DNA of 64,000 nt from Echinococcus granulosus (taxonomy: Eukaryota; Platyhelminthes; Cestoda; Cyclophyllidea; Taeniidae). The stretch covers positions 28,522 through 92,521 of the forward strand of contig NW_020170498.1 of NCBI RefSeq assembly GCF_000524195.1. Reading direction: 5' to 3'. The notes beneath the pieces were generated by a model that did not search any database, was not told where the DNA came from, and saw only the letters and a program-made list of their open reading frames with translations. Made by a program: the position numbers and the translations under genes. The stretch's first letter is position 1. The number at the start of each line of letters is the position of its first letter. Of the stretch, positions 47,006-58,455 are shown piece after piece.

Positions 47006-47982
47006 ATGAGGCAGTTTCATGCCATGTCTTTTTGCGTGTCTGTCTGTCTGCCTTTTTCGGTAATAATTACTTTCTCGTTGATCAAAACTTTCCTAATATT
47101 TGTGGGTAAAGAGAATGGGAGGGGTAATTTATGATGTTTGGCATTATTGAAGGGACATTTAATTGTACTTGTTTCAGAGATGATGCGTACTACTTATAAC
47201 TGCACCTCGTATTAAGTAGCAAGTGTCCCGAAATTCGGATCAGTAGATGGCATAGCCATTTTGGGTCACTCCAGACGTCGTTAATCAAGATGGCAGGCAA
47301 TAGTGATCTTGGATTTAGAGCAATAGTGTATAATGTCAAATAGGAGTTTCCTGTAAACGGATTGGCAGGACCAACTTGTCCTTACGGCTTTGTGTGAACC
47401 TGTCGATGACAACTGCCCACCGAGACGTCAAACAATCGCTGAACCCCCCTGAAAAATCAGTTAGTACAAGTCATATCATAACCTGGGAAAAAAGTGGACC
47501 TGGTTCAAGGGGATGCAGCTAATTGATGACTCCAATGAACCTATAAAGAGGTTAAACTGCAGCGTTTGGGTTCGTTTTTGGCAGAATTAGTGGAGTCATG
47601 AAGGATTCCGATTGTTTTTGATAATGTGACTTCAAGGCTGCAATTTTACTCACGCCATGGAACAGATTTGGTAATCACTTTACCCACTTTTTTAGTTTTA
47701 ACTACATAAAAAGGTGTCAGAGCCTCTGAAAGTTGCCTCTGAAAATGCCACACTGCATGCGGATCTTCAAGAAGGAGTTTTGTGTGACTGGCACGTTCGA
47801 CCGATGCAATCAAATTTCATTAGATATCTGGTAGGTGTGGTAAACACTCCAGTGCCATTGCAATGCTTTTTAGATTCTCACATCTTTCTCCATCGCTTCA
47901 CTAATTACTCGCTGGCTCTAAAATACCCAACTGCATCAAAAAATCACAACACCTCAGACATAAAAGGCAATTTCGACTCCAA
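47006..47982. other. Intergenic, no gene seen
   Basis: No supported gene between secreted-peptide genes 2 and 3, which are convergent. Confidence 0.4.
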
Positions 47983-47988
47983 TTTATT
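47983..47988 (-). terminator. Poly(A) signal of secreted-peptide gene 3
   Basis: AATAAA on the minus strand, ~75 nt after the stop codon at 48061. Confidence 0.6.
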
Positions 47989-48060
47989 AATAGAAATCAC
48001 AAGCAATTGGTAGTGTTTAGTACGAAGGCTATTTGGTGGGCTCTCTTCTCCTCCTCGCAT

Positions 48061-48330
48061 CTACTGAATGGGCATCCGATGTGGTTGTTGGAGAGCCACA
48101 CCACTGAGGCCGGCGTAGTAGGCTTCTTGCTCATTCATGGTCTGGATGTCCATCAACATCTCCATCAAGTCAAGCTGCATCTCATTTAGCTTCTCACGCT
48201 CCTTCATCATAAATTCGTGCCTTTGACAATGCAGGGTGGTGCAACCCTCACCACGCTCGCTGAACTGGGCATGGACGAGGGTGCTGGTGAGGAGAAGGGC
48301 GGCAATGGCTGTGGCAATGTAGGAGTGCAT
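48061..48330 (-). CDS. Small secreted helical peptide 3 (unknown family)
   Basis: Intronless gene of 89 residues, the same length as peptide 1. The ATG at 48330 is used; the open frame upstream of it has no ATG. The signal peptide is 'MHSYIATAIAALLLTSTLVH' with likely cleavage after the next Ala (before QF). The mature peptide has one Cys pair ('GCTTLHCQR') and a Met/Glu-rich helix: 'EFMMKEREKLNEMQLDLMEM' then 'LMDIQTMNEQEAYYAG'. It ends 'LQQPHRMPIQ', reminiscent of the 'QPVQHPIPV' end of peptide 1. A TATA box lies ~66 nt upstream and a poly(A) signal ~75 nt downstream. No known family was recognised. Confidence 0.72.
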   Translation of the reverse strand: MHSYIATAIAALLLTSTLVHAQFSERGEGCTTLHCQRHEFMMKEREKLNEMQLDLMEMLMDIQTMNEQEAYYAGLSGVALQQPHRMPIQ

Positions 48331-48395
48331 AACTGTAGGTGCTTCAAACGTTTGACCCAACTCGGTTTAACAGTCGGCTGACAGTAGCACCTAAG

Positions 48396-48403
48396 TTATA
48401 TAT
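48396..48403 (-). promoter_or_regulatory. TATA box of secreted-peptide gene 3
   Basis: ATATATAA on the minus strand, ~66 nt before the ATG. Confidence 0.65.
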
Positions 48404-50374
48404 GGACGTCTGGAGGGGACAAAGTCTGTCTGTGTGCTCCGAAGTTCAAGTAGTTCTTGTGTGTTCCCTCAGTTTTGAGCAGGATTAGAGTCTAAGTGAC
48501 AGGAGTAGAGGGGTTCGGGTGGTTAAATGTGATCGTTCAAAGAATAAAAATGTAAAAACATATAACATGAAGAGGTGTCAACAGAGGAGTAGGAGGGGCG
48601 AAGATGAGGCAATGCTTCCATCTCCTTTCCTCCCTCCCTACCTTCGTCTTTCCAACAATCCTTCCTCCGGCCCCGTTTTGAAGTGCAAATCTTCCATGGC
48701 GAAAAGACAATGGTACTTCTTTCATAGCGAATGACCAGGTTACCAGCTCTGGTTGTTTTTAAACACGTTTTTTACATTGCATGTTCGAGATGTTTCGGGC
48801 ATGGTAAAATGAAAAAGACATATCTTAGCCACAACTATCTTAAAAATTTGGCTTCCCGCCCATTACACTCGCCTACAATTCAAACACAACCTTCCCGTGA
48901 TGAAGTACTGTCTCGTAAATGTGCAAACGGTAGTGGATCGTCTCATAATTACTAGCCTAGTCAAACACCACCCGAGGTTAGTCGGTCAGTCGGCCAACCA
49001 ATGCATGCACTGGCTTGAAAGAAATCGTGTACAAATTGGCGCTGGATGAGTCTTTTCATCATCCCCTAATGAGCGCGGGTGGAGCCCATTCCTTTTAGTA
49101 GCTTTTATGCCTTATGACTGAATGACATGGGGGTGCTGGCAAAATAAGGGGGGAAGGGGCACAAGGAGGCGTATCTTACTGTCAAACTGACGTATTTTAT
49201 CCATGCCATATAATTCAATCAGATGAAGTAATGGACCTTTACTGGAAGGTTGTTCGAAGTGTTTTGCAACGGAGATTACAGTACAATCCACTGGAACTGA
49301 AAAAAGGTAACGTATTAGAGAGCCTCGCTCCAGTCTGGCAGCAGACACTCCTGCTCTGATTGACGAGTCTTCTTGTGAAATGCAGCTAACTGCAAGGGAC
49401 CACGGATGGTGTGTAGCATTTGCTTAAATGGATGACTGTTGTCTAGCACGTCGGGCCCAGATTCCTAGAAACAGTAGTAAAGAATGAGGAAGAGGAGGAG
49501 GGAGGAAAAAGTCATTGAGAAGAATTACCAATGGCTAGAACTGGACGATACACTTCAGCTAACTTATCACATTCACCAATCTCTCTTAGAAGAATATAGT
49601 AGACCGCTTTTAGTCTCCCATCTCTTTCTACTGGCAATTGTTACATAGAGCTTGGAATAGAAGACTTCTTAGTAGTCCCAGCTGGTCTTCGGGGGTTAAA
49701 AATCAAATATCGCATTTCTATAACGTCGGAATTCGTTCCACCTACTGTTCTAACTATCGTGGCTTCTCATTTTTTTCAAAGGGGGCATATCAGCACATGA
49801 GGACGCTTTATTGTTGGCGTATTAAAAACTCGGAAGGTTATAGGCAAGGCTAAAGGGTTGTGCCACTACGACGATCGTACAAACCACTGGTGACCAAAGA
49901 AGATATGAACTGTCGCATAATTACAAATAACTAATACCTTAGGTAACTTAAACCAACGCAAATTCTAACACCTGATTCAATTACTAAATCGGAAATATTG
50001 TTAACTAAAAAATGTTTTCTTATTTTTTATTAACCACCGATTTCTACTCAAACAAAATGAGTAGAATGTTTCGACTGTACAGAAGCCAATAAAGGGGATT
50101 TCGATCCCCTAACAGCATTTAGTTGATTTTTAATCGGGATACACTTAATGCGTAAGATTTACTTGTTGCAACTCAGAAAGAGCCCCGAAGAGCTTTAATT
50201 TTGCATGTTTGCTCAAAAGAGGAGTGCTTTTTTCATATTTAGGTAGCTAACGCAAATTCGCATTTTGGAATCATGCGAGGAGACTATGGTTAAGACTATA
50301 TCCCCGTGAAGCTCAAACGAAAGTGTTAGAACTCACCATCCAAGAGGGGGAGGGGCAACGCTTTCACAATGGAC
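48404..50374. other. Intergenic, no gene seen
   Basis: No supported gene; open frames are short and unrecognised. Confidence 0.4.
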
Positions 50375-50582
50375 ACTGCTGTAATGCGATAGTGGTTTAT
50401 CCCTCGGTCCTGGTGAGGCGCCACTTTTGTACTTTGAATCAGCCCCCTTGTACGTCGCTGGGTAGGCTGGCCTTTTTGGCCATGCCAATAGCCCAAACAC
50501 CTTCTCCGTGCTAAATATATGTATTCTGCCCGAGTATTTTGTCTTCTTTCGTCTTCAGGGAGTCTCGGGACGCCACAACTGC
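50375..50582 (+). mobile_element. Solo LTR of the miniature retroelement, with perfect 5-bp target duplication
   Basis: A 198-bp sequence (50380-50577) matches the LTRs at 5896-6092 and 6692-6888 from 'tgtaatgcgat' to 'gacgccaca'. It is flanked by the direct repeat ACTGC at 50375-50379 and 50578-50582. It is therefore a solo LTR left by recombination between two LTRs. It is more diverged than the two LTRs of the full element, so probably older. Confidence 0.88.
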
Positions 50583-50909
50583 CACTAAAAAATGCATTAT
50601 TTGATTTTGATTAATTAAATTTGCCCCACTGGGTAGAAAGAGCTATAATAGGTTTGGCGATCAATGACAACGGTGTCAATCACAACTACTTCAGATATTA
50701 TGACCTTTTGCATACTTTAACAATGGTACGTACAATACTCTAAGACCTAGTTTTTATAAAAGCAAATTACATCAGACATTCAGCGCGGGTATTGTATATT
50801 TATTCTGTTTTGTCCTGGTCCACGCTTTTGTGTGTTTTTATACATCATCCTCAAAATGCGGTGTTGAAACAATTTTCAAAGATATTATGTGAAACCGTGA
50901 CGTTGGCAA
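50583..50909. other. Short intergenic upstream of dynein light chain copy 1
   Basis: TATAAAAG at 50755-50762 is a candidate core promoter for the gene starting at 50910. Nothing else was seen. Confidence 0.35.
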
Positions 50910-51391
50910 ATGGGAGAGAGTGAGGAAGTAGAAGTAAGTCCTTTTTCATCTCTGCTACTTTCTTAGCAACCCGCAGCGTTTTCATCAATTGAGGTATCTG
51001 CCGTGATAAAAGATGTGAGTACATTTATCTCTAACATATAGTAACAGATCGTCGCTAATGCACTAACTAATAATAAGCTTGAATCCGCAAAAATGAATGC
51101 ATGGGCGTCTGAAATTACAGAGCAGTGTTTACATCAGTTAACAAAACTCAACCGCCCATTCAAATACCTTGGTTTTTATTATTTTTGGTAATTGACCTCT
51201 ATTTCAGTTACCTGTGTAATAATGCAAAAAGACGGCACCAGCCTCTATACAGGGAGTACGTGTTACTGGGACGCAACAACAGATGGTACGTGTTAAATTA
51301 TTATATAAAGTTTTCTACAGGAAACTGCACAATAAAGTGGGAAAATGGGTCCATGTACTGTATCGTCACGTGTTTCGGTCTGGCTATATAA
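50910..51391 (+). CDS. DYNLT1: Tctex-type dynein light chain, copy 1
   Basis: Five exons, 50910-50933, 50967-51014, 51048-51171, 51208-51285 and 51321-51391, all in phase, give 114 residues, the usual length for this family. The protein is a cytosolic light chain that dimerises and links dynein intermediate chain and cargo. Diagnostic stretches are '[18 protein letters not shown]', '[20 protein letters not shown]' and the C-terminal '[12 protein letters not shown]'. All four introns are 33-36 nt long. It pairs with copy 2 at 57245-57755, which has the same exon structure: exons 1-4 are 24, 48, 124 and 78 nt in both. The first exon codes for only eight residues (MGESEEVE) and rests on frame and splice fit. 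Confidence 0.92.
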
Positions 51392-52457
51392 AGCAAGGAA
51401 CACCAGTCTTTCTTACTTTTAGTCTTAGTCTTTACTTACTTTTGCCCTACAAGAGGATCTTAAGCAAAAGGTGTAAATAGACCATGCTGTACTTGCAATA
51501 TTTTTGTATTTTCTTTTGTAAAGGCTAGGCACTATCCTAATTGGGGGAAAATATGAAACATTGAACTGCCCTGTTTTTGTGAAAATTTGATTGTACAGGC
51601 GTTTTAAGATAAAGGGTTTACTTGACAATCGCCGCTTAGGTGTATAGCTAAAACTCGTCTCAAATTAAAACTACAAATCTGGGTAAGGGTTTTACCGGAC
51701 TAAAGTAACTGCCTCCCAGTGCTTTGACAATTTTGGCGACGGTGAGAATGATACCTAATCTATCCATCGCTCCTAAGTTGTACACCCTTGGGTTGTCCAA
51801 CGGCCCATGCAGGACAGAACCCCATCAATACCCCAACCCTTTTCACATCGATTACTAGTGACATAACAATTGTAGTGATTCTAGCCTTAAAATCTCTTTA
51901 AGTGGGGAGGAGGGGAAGTGTACACCACTGATAACGTGGTATAGCCTCAAGGGGAGCTAGTTCCCGCGTTCTCAACCCAAACACCGTCTTCACGGATTCA
52001 GTGTCCGGCGCTTCCGCTCTAGGCGTGGCTGCTAGTGTTCAAAAAAGATGCATTCTAGAGAGGTATCTAGGAAAGGTAACCACTACTCGCAATCAAAGGC
52101 AAGCATGACCTAATCACTCAGAAATCCCTTGGCCTTCCACTATCCCGAGTCCGCCATTCAATTGTAGGCGCCAACCAAAACTGACCAATTCACAGAGTTC
52201 ACCTCAAGATATCGCTAAATAATCCAGAAAGACCATCCTTCTAATTACCGGTGATTGGAAACAATTCCCCCTTAGATTTAGTGTAATGGAGATGGGGTGA
52301 AACTAACCCGAAGAGGAGCGGAAACCTGAGTTGGGCAGAAGCTTGAACCCAGTAGAATGAAAGACTTAATTGTTTAATTTAGTTTCATCAGGTGAAAGAT
52401 CAACAATTAGGTGAGCGAAGCAGAGAAAAAGGGGACCGCGAAGGGCTCGCTAGTTCA
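51392..52457. other. Intergenic between dynein light chain copy 1 and NUDT14
   Basis: Holds the 3' regions of two convergent genes; no further gene was seen. Confidence 0.5.
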
Positions 52458-55400
52458 TCAGCTCTTTGGTGAAAGGCTTAGGGAGGGGAGAATGTGACGC
52501 TGGAACCACAGCACCGCAAGCACAACGGTAGCTGACACCGGTGTACTGGTCTCGGTGAGGAACAACAACTCGTCTGCGCGTTCCACAGGCCAATAGATCA
52601 CCTCGATGAACTCACCCTCTTCGGGGTTGCCACCTCCCGCGTTGAGGTCCAAATCTGCGTCGCCAACCTCCACGTAGAAGACTGAGGAGGTCGTGCCGCT
52701 CAGTCCCACGCTAGCACTGTAAAAAAAGGCAGGTGATAGCCATTAAAGAGACCGTCGATTGGAAAACCTTCAAACCGACACACACCATGGACCTCCCCAA
52801 GCACCATTAACAGAGGCCGCATGCAACAGCAGTCACGCACACATGGGCATAGAATAGAGTGATCATGAAGTTTCGTGTAAACGAAGGCGCAGAACCTGCG
52901 AGTTCCAAGCATAGAACGCTGATGGAGCGTTCAGCTGCAGCGAATATTTGAGACACCCCCGTGGACGATGGTTATGTGCACATGGAACACTTAATCCCAA
53001 AATCGAACAGGAAAATTTACCTAAAAATGGTCAACACAATCCTTTACGAATACGTAAAAAGACATCCTCCATCTTCAGGCTAACGTCGATGACAAGATGA
53101 AGCCACCTGTGCAGGGACGATCCGAGTGCATACTAGGCACTACTTAAAAACTGAGACAGATGGAAGAAGGAATGAGGTGCAAGCCTCAGTTTGACTTGAA
53201 CGTCTCCCTTATCGAAAGGAGTTTCAAGAAACCGATGAATTTATTTACTTTTATAATGGATACACGAAATGCCATTCACGATGAAGTGGTAGATAAGGAC
53301 TTGGAGAGGCTGATGGTTTAATACGGCCTCCTCCAGCTCGGCTGAATTAACTGGAAGGGCCTCGATGAACTTTAACTGAGGTGACAGTTGCGCAAAACAC
53401 GCCCATTTTGCAGCAATCACGGTTTCACGTCATGACGCCAATGAAAGTACATTTTTTTTACATTTTACCATACTATGCATGAACGAAATAAACTGGAGGA
53501 GAAAGCAGACATTTCAATCCAATCGAAATCATGCCTTAGGATCTTAGCTTATCCGGTAGGCAAATCCCAACGCTCTTTCCTCCAGATTTTTTCCCATTAG
53601 CAAGGGAATGGGTTCATAAATGGAGTCGAGTACAATTTGCCATTACTTTGGCTTTTGCAATATCAAATTGACATTATCATCGTATTTTTCACAATTTTGT
53701 CGCCTTTTAAGTGGATGCCATTACGGAGTTCTAGTGTACCATCGCGGACTCGGATAGGGAGCCACACCGTCCCAAAGCCAAGTAACGCCACTCTCACACT
53801 GCGCTTTGATGCAAGGACGGCAACAACACCGGTGCATAGACGTCAAATGGGCACAAAAAAGTACCACTTATAATGCAAGTTATGTATACAAACCCTTCAA
53901 ATTCGCAAGCGCTGCCTCCAGTCCCACAGTCAGTCCTGTCTGTCAAATTAGACGCCTTGAGGACAGCCACCACCCCCACCCCCACCAAACCACAAAGGAT
54001 GTTGGTGTTTGCATTAGGTTCAAGCTACCATCCGTGAGATTGGCGGTTACTTTCCACTTTTAACATTACATCGCTTTGCTTGGAGCACCTGAAATTGTCT
54101 TCAAAGGAAGGCAAACAAACAAACAAACAATAATAAATGGTAGAATGGATTCGCTGACGAACTTTGTGTTTATCGCTTCTATTGTATACTTCAGCCTGTT
54201 AGCATGATCCACTAATGTGGATTGTTTACGAAGTAGTCGAGCGGTCCGATGTCAGGACAACTGTAAACTGGCTCAACTTCCATGCATTGCCAGGAGATTA
54301 ACTTAGCCTGTTTGCAAGCAGTAGCTACCGTCAAAACGAGTCGGTGGGAGTACCATTATCCAACTGTGAAGGCTTTGCTAGTCGAGTAAGCCCAAATTCT
54401 GGCACGAATTACACACCTCTCCACACAAAAACTGTTTCTTCGGCAATTCTGGGATAACACGAGTTAGTGACATGCCTAAGTCATTATGAAAGCGGGAACC
54501 GTCGTTTGTGCGAGCCGGGCACGAGTCGGAAATACGTGCAAGGCGGGATTGCAACTTTAGTGAACGAAATACCACAAGTTGTCAGAATTCCGGTAGCCCA
54601 AAAAGAAGCAAAAGCTCTTTCTGTCTTCAATTTCTACCGCTCCCGAAAACAAAGTTAACTTAAACAAACATATCACTAATTTGAAGTGGGAGGAAAACTC
54701 GGGCTCTGGAACCGCAGGAAATTAGAACCACGAGTTCATTTGAAGCACTAGGAAAGTGTAAGCAACTGCGAGGATGTCAACTGCGGACAAAGAGGCGCCA
54801 CCCTGCAAGAATGCTAAAGTGGACGTTTCGGCTGGCAGCCATGATTTCTACGTGTTCAAAAGGCGTTAATCCAAGCATACATTATGCAGTAGGGCGATCG
54901 AAATACACTTTTGCTACAAAAAAATTGCCAAGACCAAACAATTTTTTGCATTTTTGACTGTGCGAATCAGTTGAATCATTCATATCAACAACGCATCTGG
55001 AAAGAGTAGCCTTCGCTTAGGAATAGAGAGTGCCAGATCCAACTTATTGCAGCCAGGGATGTCTATTACGTGGCAGAAACAACCTTGAACCATATGATAA
55101 CACAACTGTGAGATTATATGTGGAAGTGAGGTGAAAGACCTCACGTTTGTAGGACGAGGGTCAACGCGGCCAGGTTACGTATTAAATTTTTTTCTCATCT
55201 CAAAAGCAACATCAACTCAACGCTAGAAACACGAAATGCCTCAATGCAAACAGCCACCTTACATCACCGCAGAGATGGGTTAAGTGATGCAAACACTCAG
55301 GCCCCCAAAAGTGTGCCAATGACGGCATAGTTGTGACCACCCAACTCATCTAATTTGTATTAAGGCGAGTGGATGAGGATGACAACAAACGCCCTGATCC

Positions 55401-56469
55401 CTTAGTATCTAATGTAAGGACTGAGAGTAGGGGTACAACGTGCAAAATGAAGTGCTCAAAGGAAAGTGCTACTACTTTAACAGTAGACAGGCGGCAATAT
55501 TTCGTACCACTTGTAGATTTCATAATACTATCTTCATTGGTTAAGCGTCTAAGGGAACACACGGTTAATCGCATTAGTATTGCAGCAGATTAAACTAACA
55601 TAAGGTCGGCGTGAGGTAAAACAAACGCATCAGATTTCCATATCAAAGGAGTGGACGCAAAAATGACTCGAAGAGTCGTGTAAACACCAAATAATTTTTG
55701 CACACGTTAGAATAAAGGGAGGATCTGTGAACAACTAAAAATAAGAACAAGAGACACGAAGTTTAGGATGTCTACACAAAACGCAAAGAAATTTTACACC
55801 TTTAACCACCCAGAACAAGGAAAAAAGCGCCGATGTAACCAGAAAATGATACATAAAAAGGGTAACCTACCACGCAGTGGTGACTTTTCTCAACATTGAG
55901 GGATTCACGCGGTACCCACATTCCTCGTGAATTTCGCTAACAGCTGTCTCTTCCAATGTGGCGGCTGCCTTATCAACAATCCCGGCACACAGTTCCAGGG
56001 TTTCACCCTTAGAGGAGGGGAGATGAATTGGGCACCCATCGGCAGTGGTCGGCGTGTGAGGCTCTGTTTCAACGGCGGTTACACTCTCCCCCTCGAGTTT
56101 CCGTAGTAGAGCATAGTAAACCACTGTTTGTGTGAACATGAAACAGCATTATTTACTGGAAACATAAGTCCCAAGACCCGGTTAGAACACTACCTACCTG
56201 GACGAAACTGTTTTACAAAAACAAAGCTCTTTCGGTCCCTGTTGTAAATGAGGATTGAAACTCTAATTCAAGAATTTAAATAAGCAGAGCTTAAAAATGC
56301 AAACCCATCATGAGCCTTCACTCCGTCCCAACAGCGATTAACACCGTTCTACTTAGGGTAAAAACAGTCGTCACAATGATAGTACCTTTCGATAGTGTAT
56401 GCGAAAGGGTGTGACATATTTGGATTTCTTATTCAACGGAGAGACTTCGAAGTTCTCGATTAACGCCAT
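52458..56469 (-). CDS. NUDT14: UDP-sugar pyrophosphatase, Nudix family (NUDT14-like)
   Basis: Five minus-strand exons, 56386-56469, 56305-56348, 56198-56262, 55871-56123 and 52458-52716, all in phase, give 234 residues (human protein 222). The enzyme hydrolyses UDP-glucose and related sugars to sugar-1-phosphate and UMP. The N-terminus 'YVTPFRIHYRK', 'CWDGVKAHDGVSILIYNRDR' and 'FVFVKQFRP' match NUDT14. The Nudix box region is 'ETLELCAGIVDKAAATLEET' then 'AVSEIHEECGY': metal-binding Glu residues E128, E131 and E132 are kept, while the usual Arg of REUxEE is Ser (S127; Lys in human). The end has 'VGLSGTTSSVFYVEV' and 'EEGEFIEVIYWPVE'. Introns 1-3 are 37, 42 and 74 nt, but intron 4 is 3.15 kb. 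It lies between two dynein light chain paralogues on the opposite strand. Confidence 0.92.
52717..55870 (-). other. Large intron 4 of NUDT14
   Basis: This 3.15-kb intron holds no recognised gene. An (AAAC)n run lies at about 54113-54130. Confidence 0.7.
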
Positions 56470-57244
56470 TGGCACACACGACTTGCAAGGTTCGAGGTAC
56501 TGGACTTGAGCACGCCACGGCAGGAAGCGCGGACGGGACAGGAGCAGCCTCCGAACTGACCAGTGACGGCCCAGCATTTGTGCCCGCCTCGAGCCAATCC
56601 AGTGAAGGGAGACACGCAGCAGATCTTTTGCATGCACCCCAAAGATTGCACGAACCACAACTGAAAAGACAATCACTAGGGTAGACTGATCTCACTTAGG
56701 TGCTTGATTGACTCGGCTTGGTAGCGTTCGCCAAAACCGACTGTTCATTTAAAGACGACAACTAGATCATATTCTGCTAATAGGTATGAGACTTGCATGT
56801 CGATAAACTTATAGATATAGCTAGTCTTATAATTAAACAGCAAAAATTCGAACTGCATTTTCAAAAAGGGCTGAAGATAATAGGCACTTGTTTTATTTTC
56901 CCAAAGTTAAATCGATGCCCACACCGCAGGTATTTATGTAGCTGCAAAATGAGTAGAAATGTTATCACTAATGCAAATAAACATTGTCTAGATAAAGGCA
57001 TCAAAATTGCGCCTATAAATTCACTCTTTGCTTGTGTCGATGAGTCCTTGCAATATAAAAAGACCAATTCCGAACAGTGAGTGTAGAAACAACGTTATAG
57101 TAGAGTTTCAAGATTACATATTTTTAACCTTTAAGCCGGTAGGCTAATATTTTATTGTCATTGTATCAGCTTTGTTTTAACCCCCGACCCAAGTTGGTCT
57201 TCCAAATAGATATTTGGTTACCGATATTTTGCTGAAAAGGATAA

Positions 57245-57755
57245 ATGGTCGACTTTGAGCAATTGAAAGTACATTTGGATTAGGTATTAATACTTTTTCA
57301 GCAGTCCGCATCCTTTCCTACAGCAGAAGCAACTGCCGCCATTCAGGATGTGAGTGCCTTTTACAAAAAAGTGGATTCGTTTTTAGACAGTTACTGCAAC
57401 CCTAGAAAACAACGAGTTCGACTCCACAAAAATAAGCCCATGGACTTCTGATATTATTGACCGATGCCTTCTTCAGTTAGCTGGGCTTAATAAGCCGTTC
57501 AAATACATAGGTTTGTACGTATCTTCTAAACTAACTCCAATTTAGTTACTTGCGTAATCATGCAGAAAGAAAATAGCAGCTTACACACAGCTAGTTCCTG
57601 TTATTGGAACGAAACGACCGACGGTACACTCTGCTTTTACCGAATACTTTGATTTTACAGGATCGTGTACAGTAAAGTGGGAAAATTCATCGATGTTTTG
57701 CATTGTGACATGTTTCGGTCTCTCACTGCAACGTGAATCTGATTTGAGTATTTAA
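57245..57755 (+). CDS. DYNLT1: Tctex-type dynein light chain, copy 2
   Basis: Five exons, 57245-57268, 57302-57349, 57387-57510, 57546-57623 and 57661-57755, in phase, give 122 residues. It has the family core: '[18 protein letters not shown]', '[20 protein letters not shown]' and '[12 protein letters not shown]'. Exons 1-4 are identical in length to copy 1, so the pair arose by duplication. The C-terminus runs on by about eight residues past the usual end ('[13 protein letters not shown]'). The N-terminal 40 residues differ markedly between copies while the cargo/intermediate-chain core is kept. Introns are 33-37 nt. Exon 1 (MVDFEQLK) is inferred from its position, size and splice sites. Confidence 0.9.
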
Positions 57756-58455
57756 ACCGGTGTCAAACTATGTGATTTCCTACTACTATTTTTGATTTAA
57801 ACGTCTTACAGATGTACTACAATTGTAGGGAAATATGAAAATGGGTTCTTTGCTCTTTTGTGTTTTATTTGAGATCTAGGGTGCATATGTAGGAATAATT
57901 TGTCCCTACCATTTAGCTTTTTTTGCCTGTTATTTCGTTTTGCCACTGATGCGTCGTTTTGAAAAACTGAACCTGTTTTCAACCAAAGTTCTCAATTTCT
58001 GCAACTTATGAAGTTTTACTTGGGACTTCTTACCCCTGCCTCACAGACAATTCCTTCCTTCATTGAAACTCGTCCAATTTTGCTGTTTTCAGTAATACGT
58101 ACTAAGACTGATGTTGGAATAAAAAATCCTAATGGGATGCTGATAAATTGCCTGATGAATGTCACGTGTGATGTGCTCCGTGGGTTTTGCCTTGGAAATA
58201 ATGTCGAGCTCATGCTCATTTCTTAGATTAGTTTTCAAAGCGGAAGGGTAGAAGTGACAGACAAGTCTAAAGTAGTTTTCTTTAGTTATTTTTTTTGATT
58301 CTATAGTTTTGGCTGAAAATTGAGCTGGTCCTGAAACCGGAGGAATCGTCGGCTACAGCACCCCATTTGTTAAACAGATTTTCCAGTAACCAGAAGTAAC
58401 TCTTTATTTTTGACGAAAACCAGTTTTTTAAAAGAACTTTAAAAGTGAAATAATC
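57756..58455. other. Intergenic between convergent genes
   Basis: No supported gene. Open frames at 58008-58226 on both strands mirror each other and are not convincing. Confidence 0.45.
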
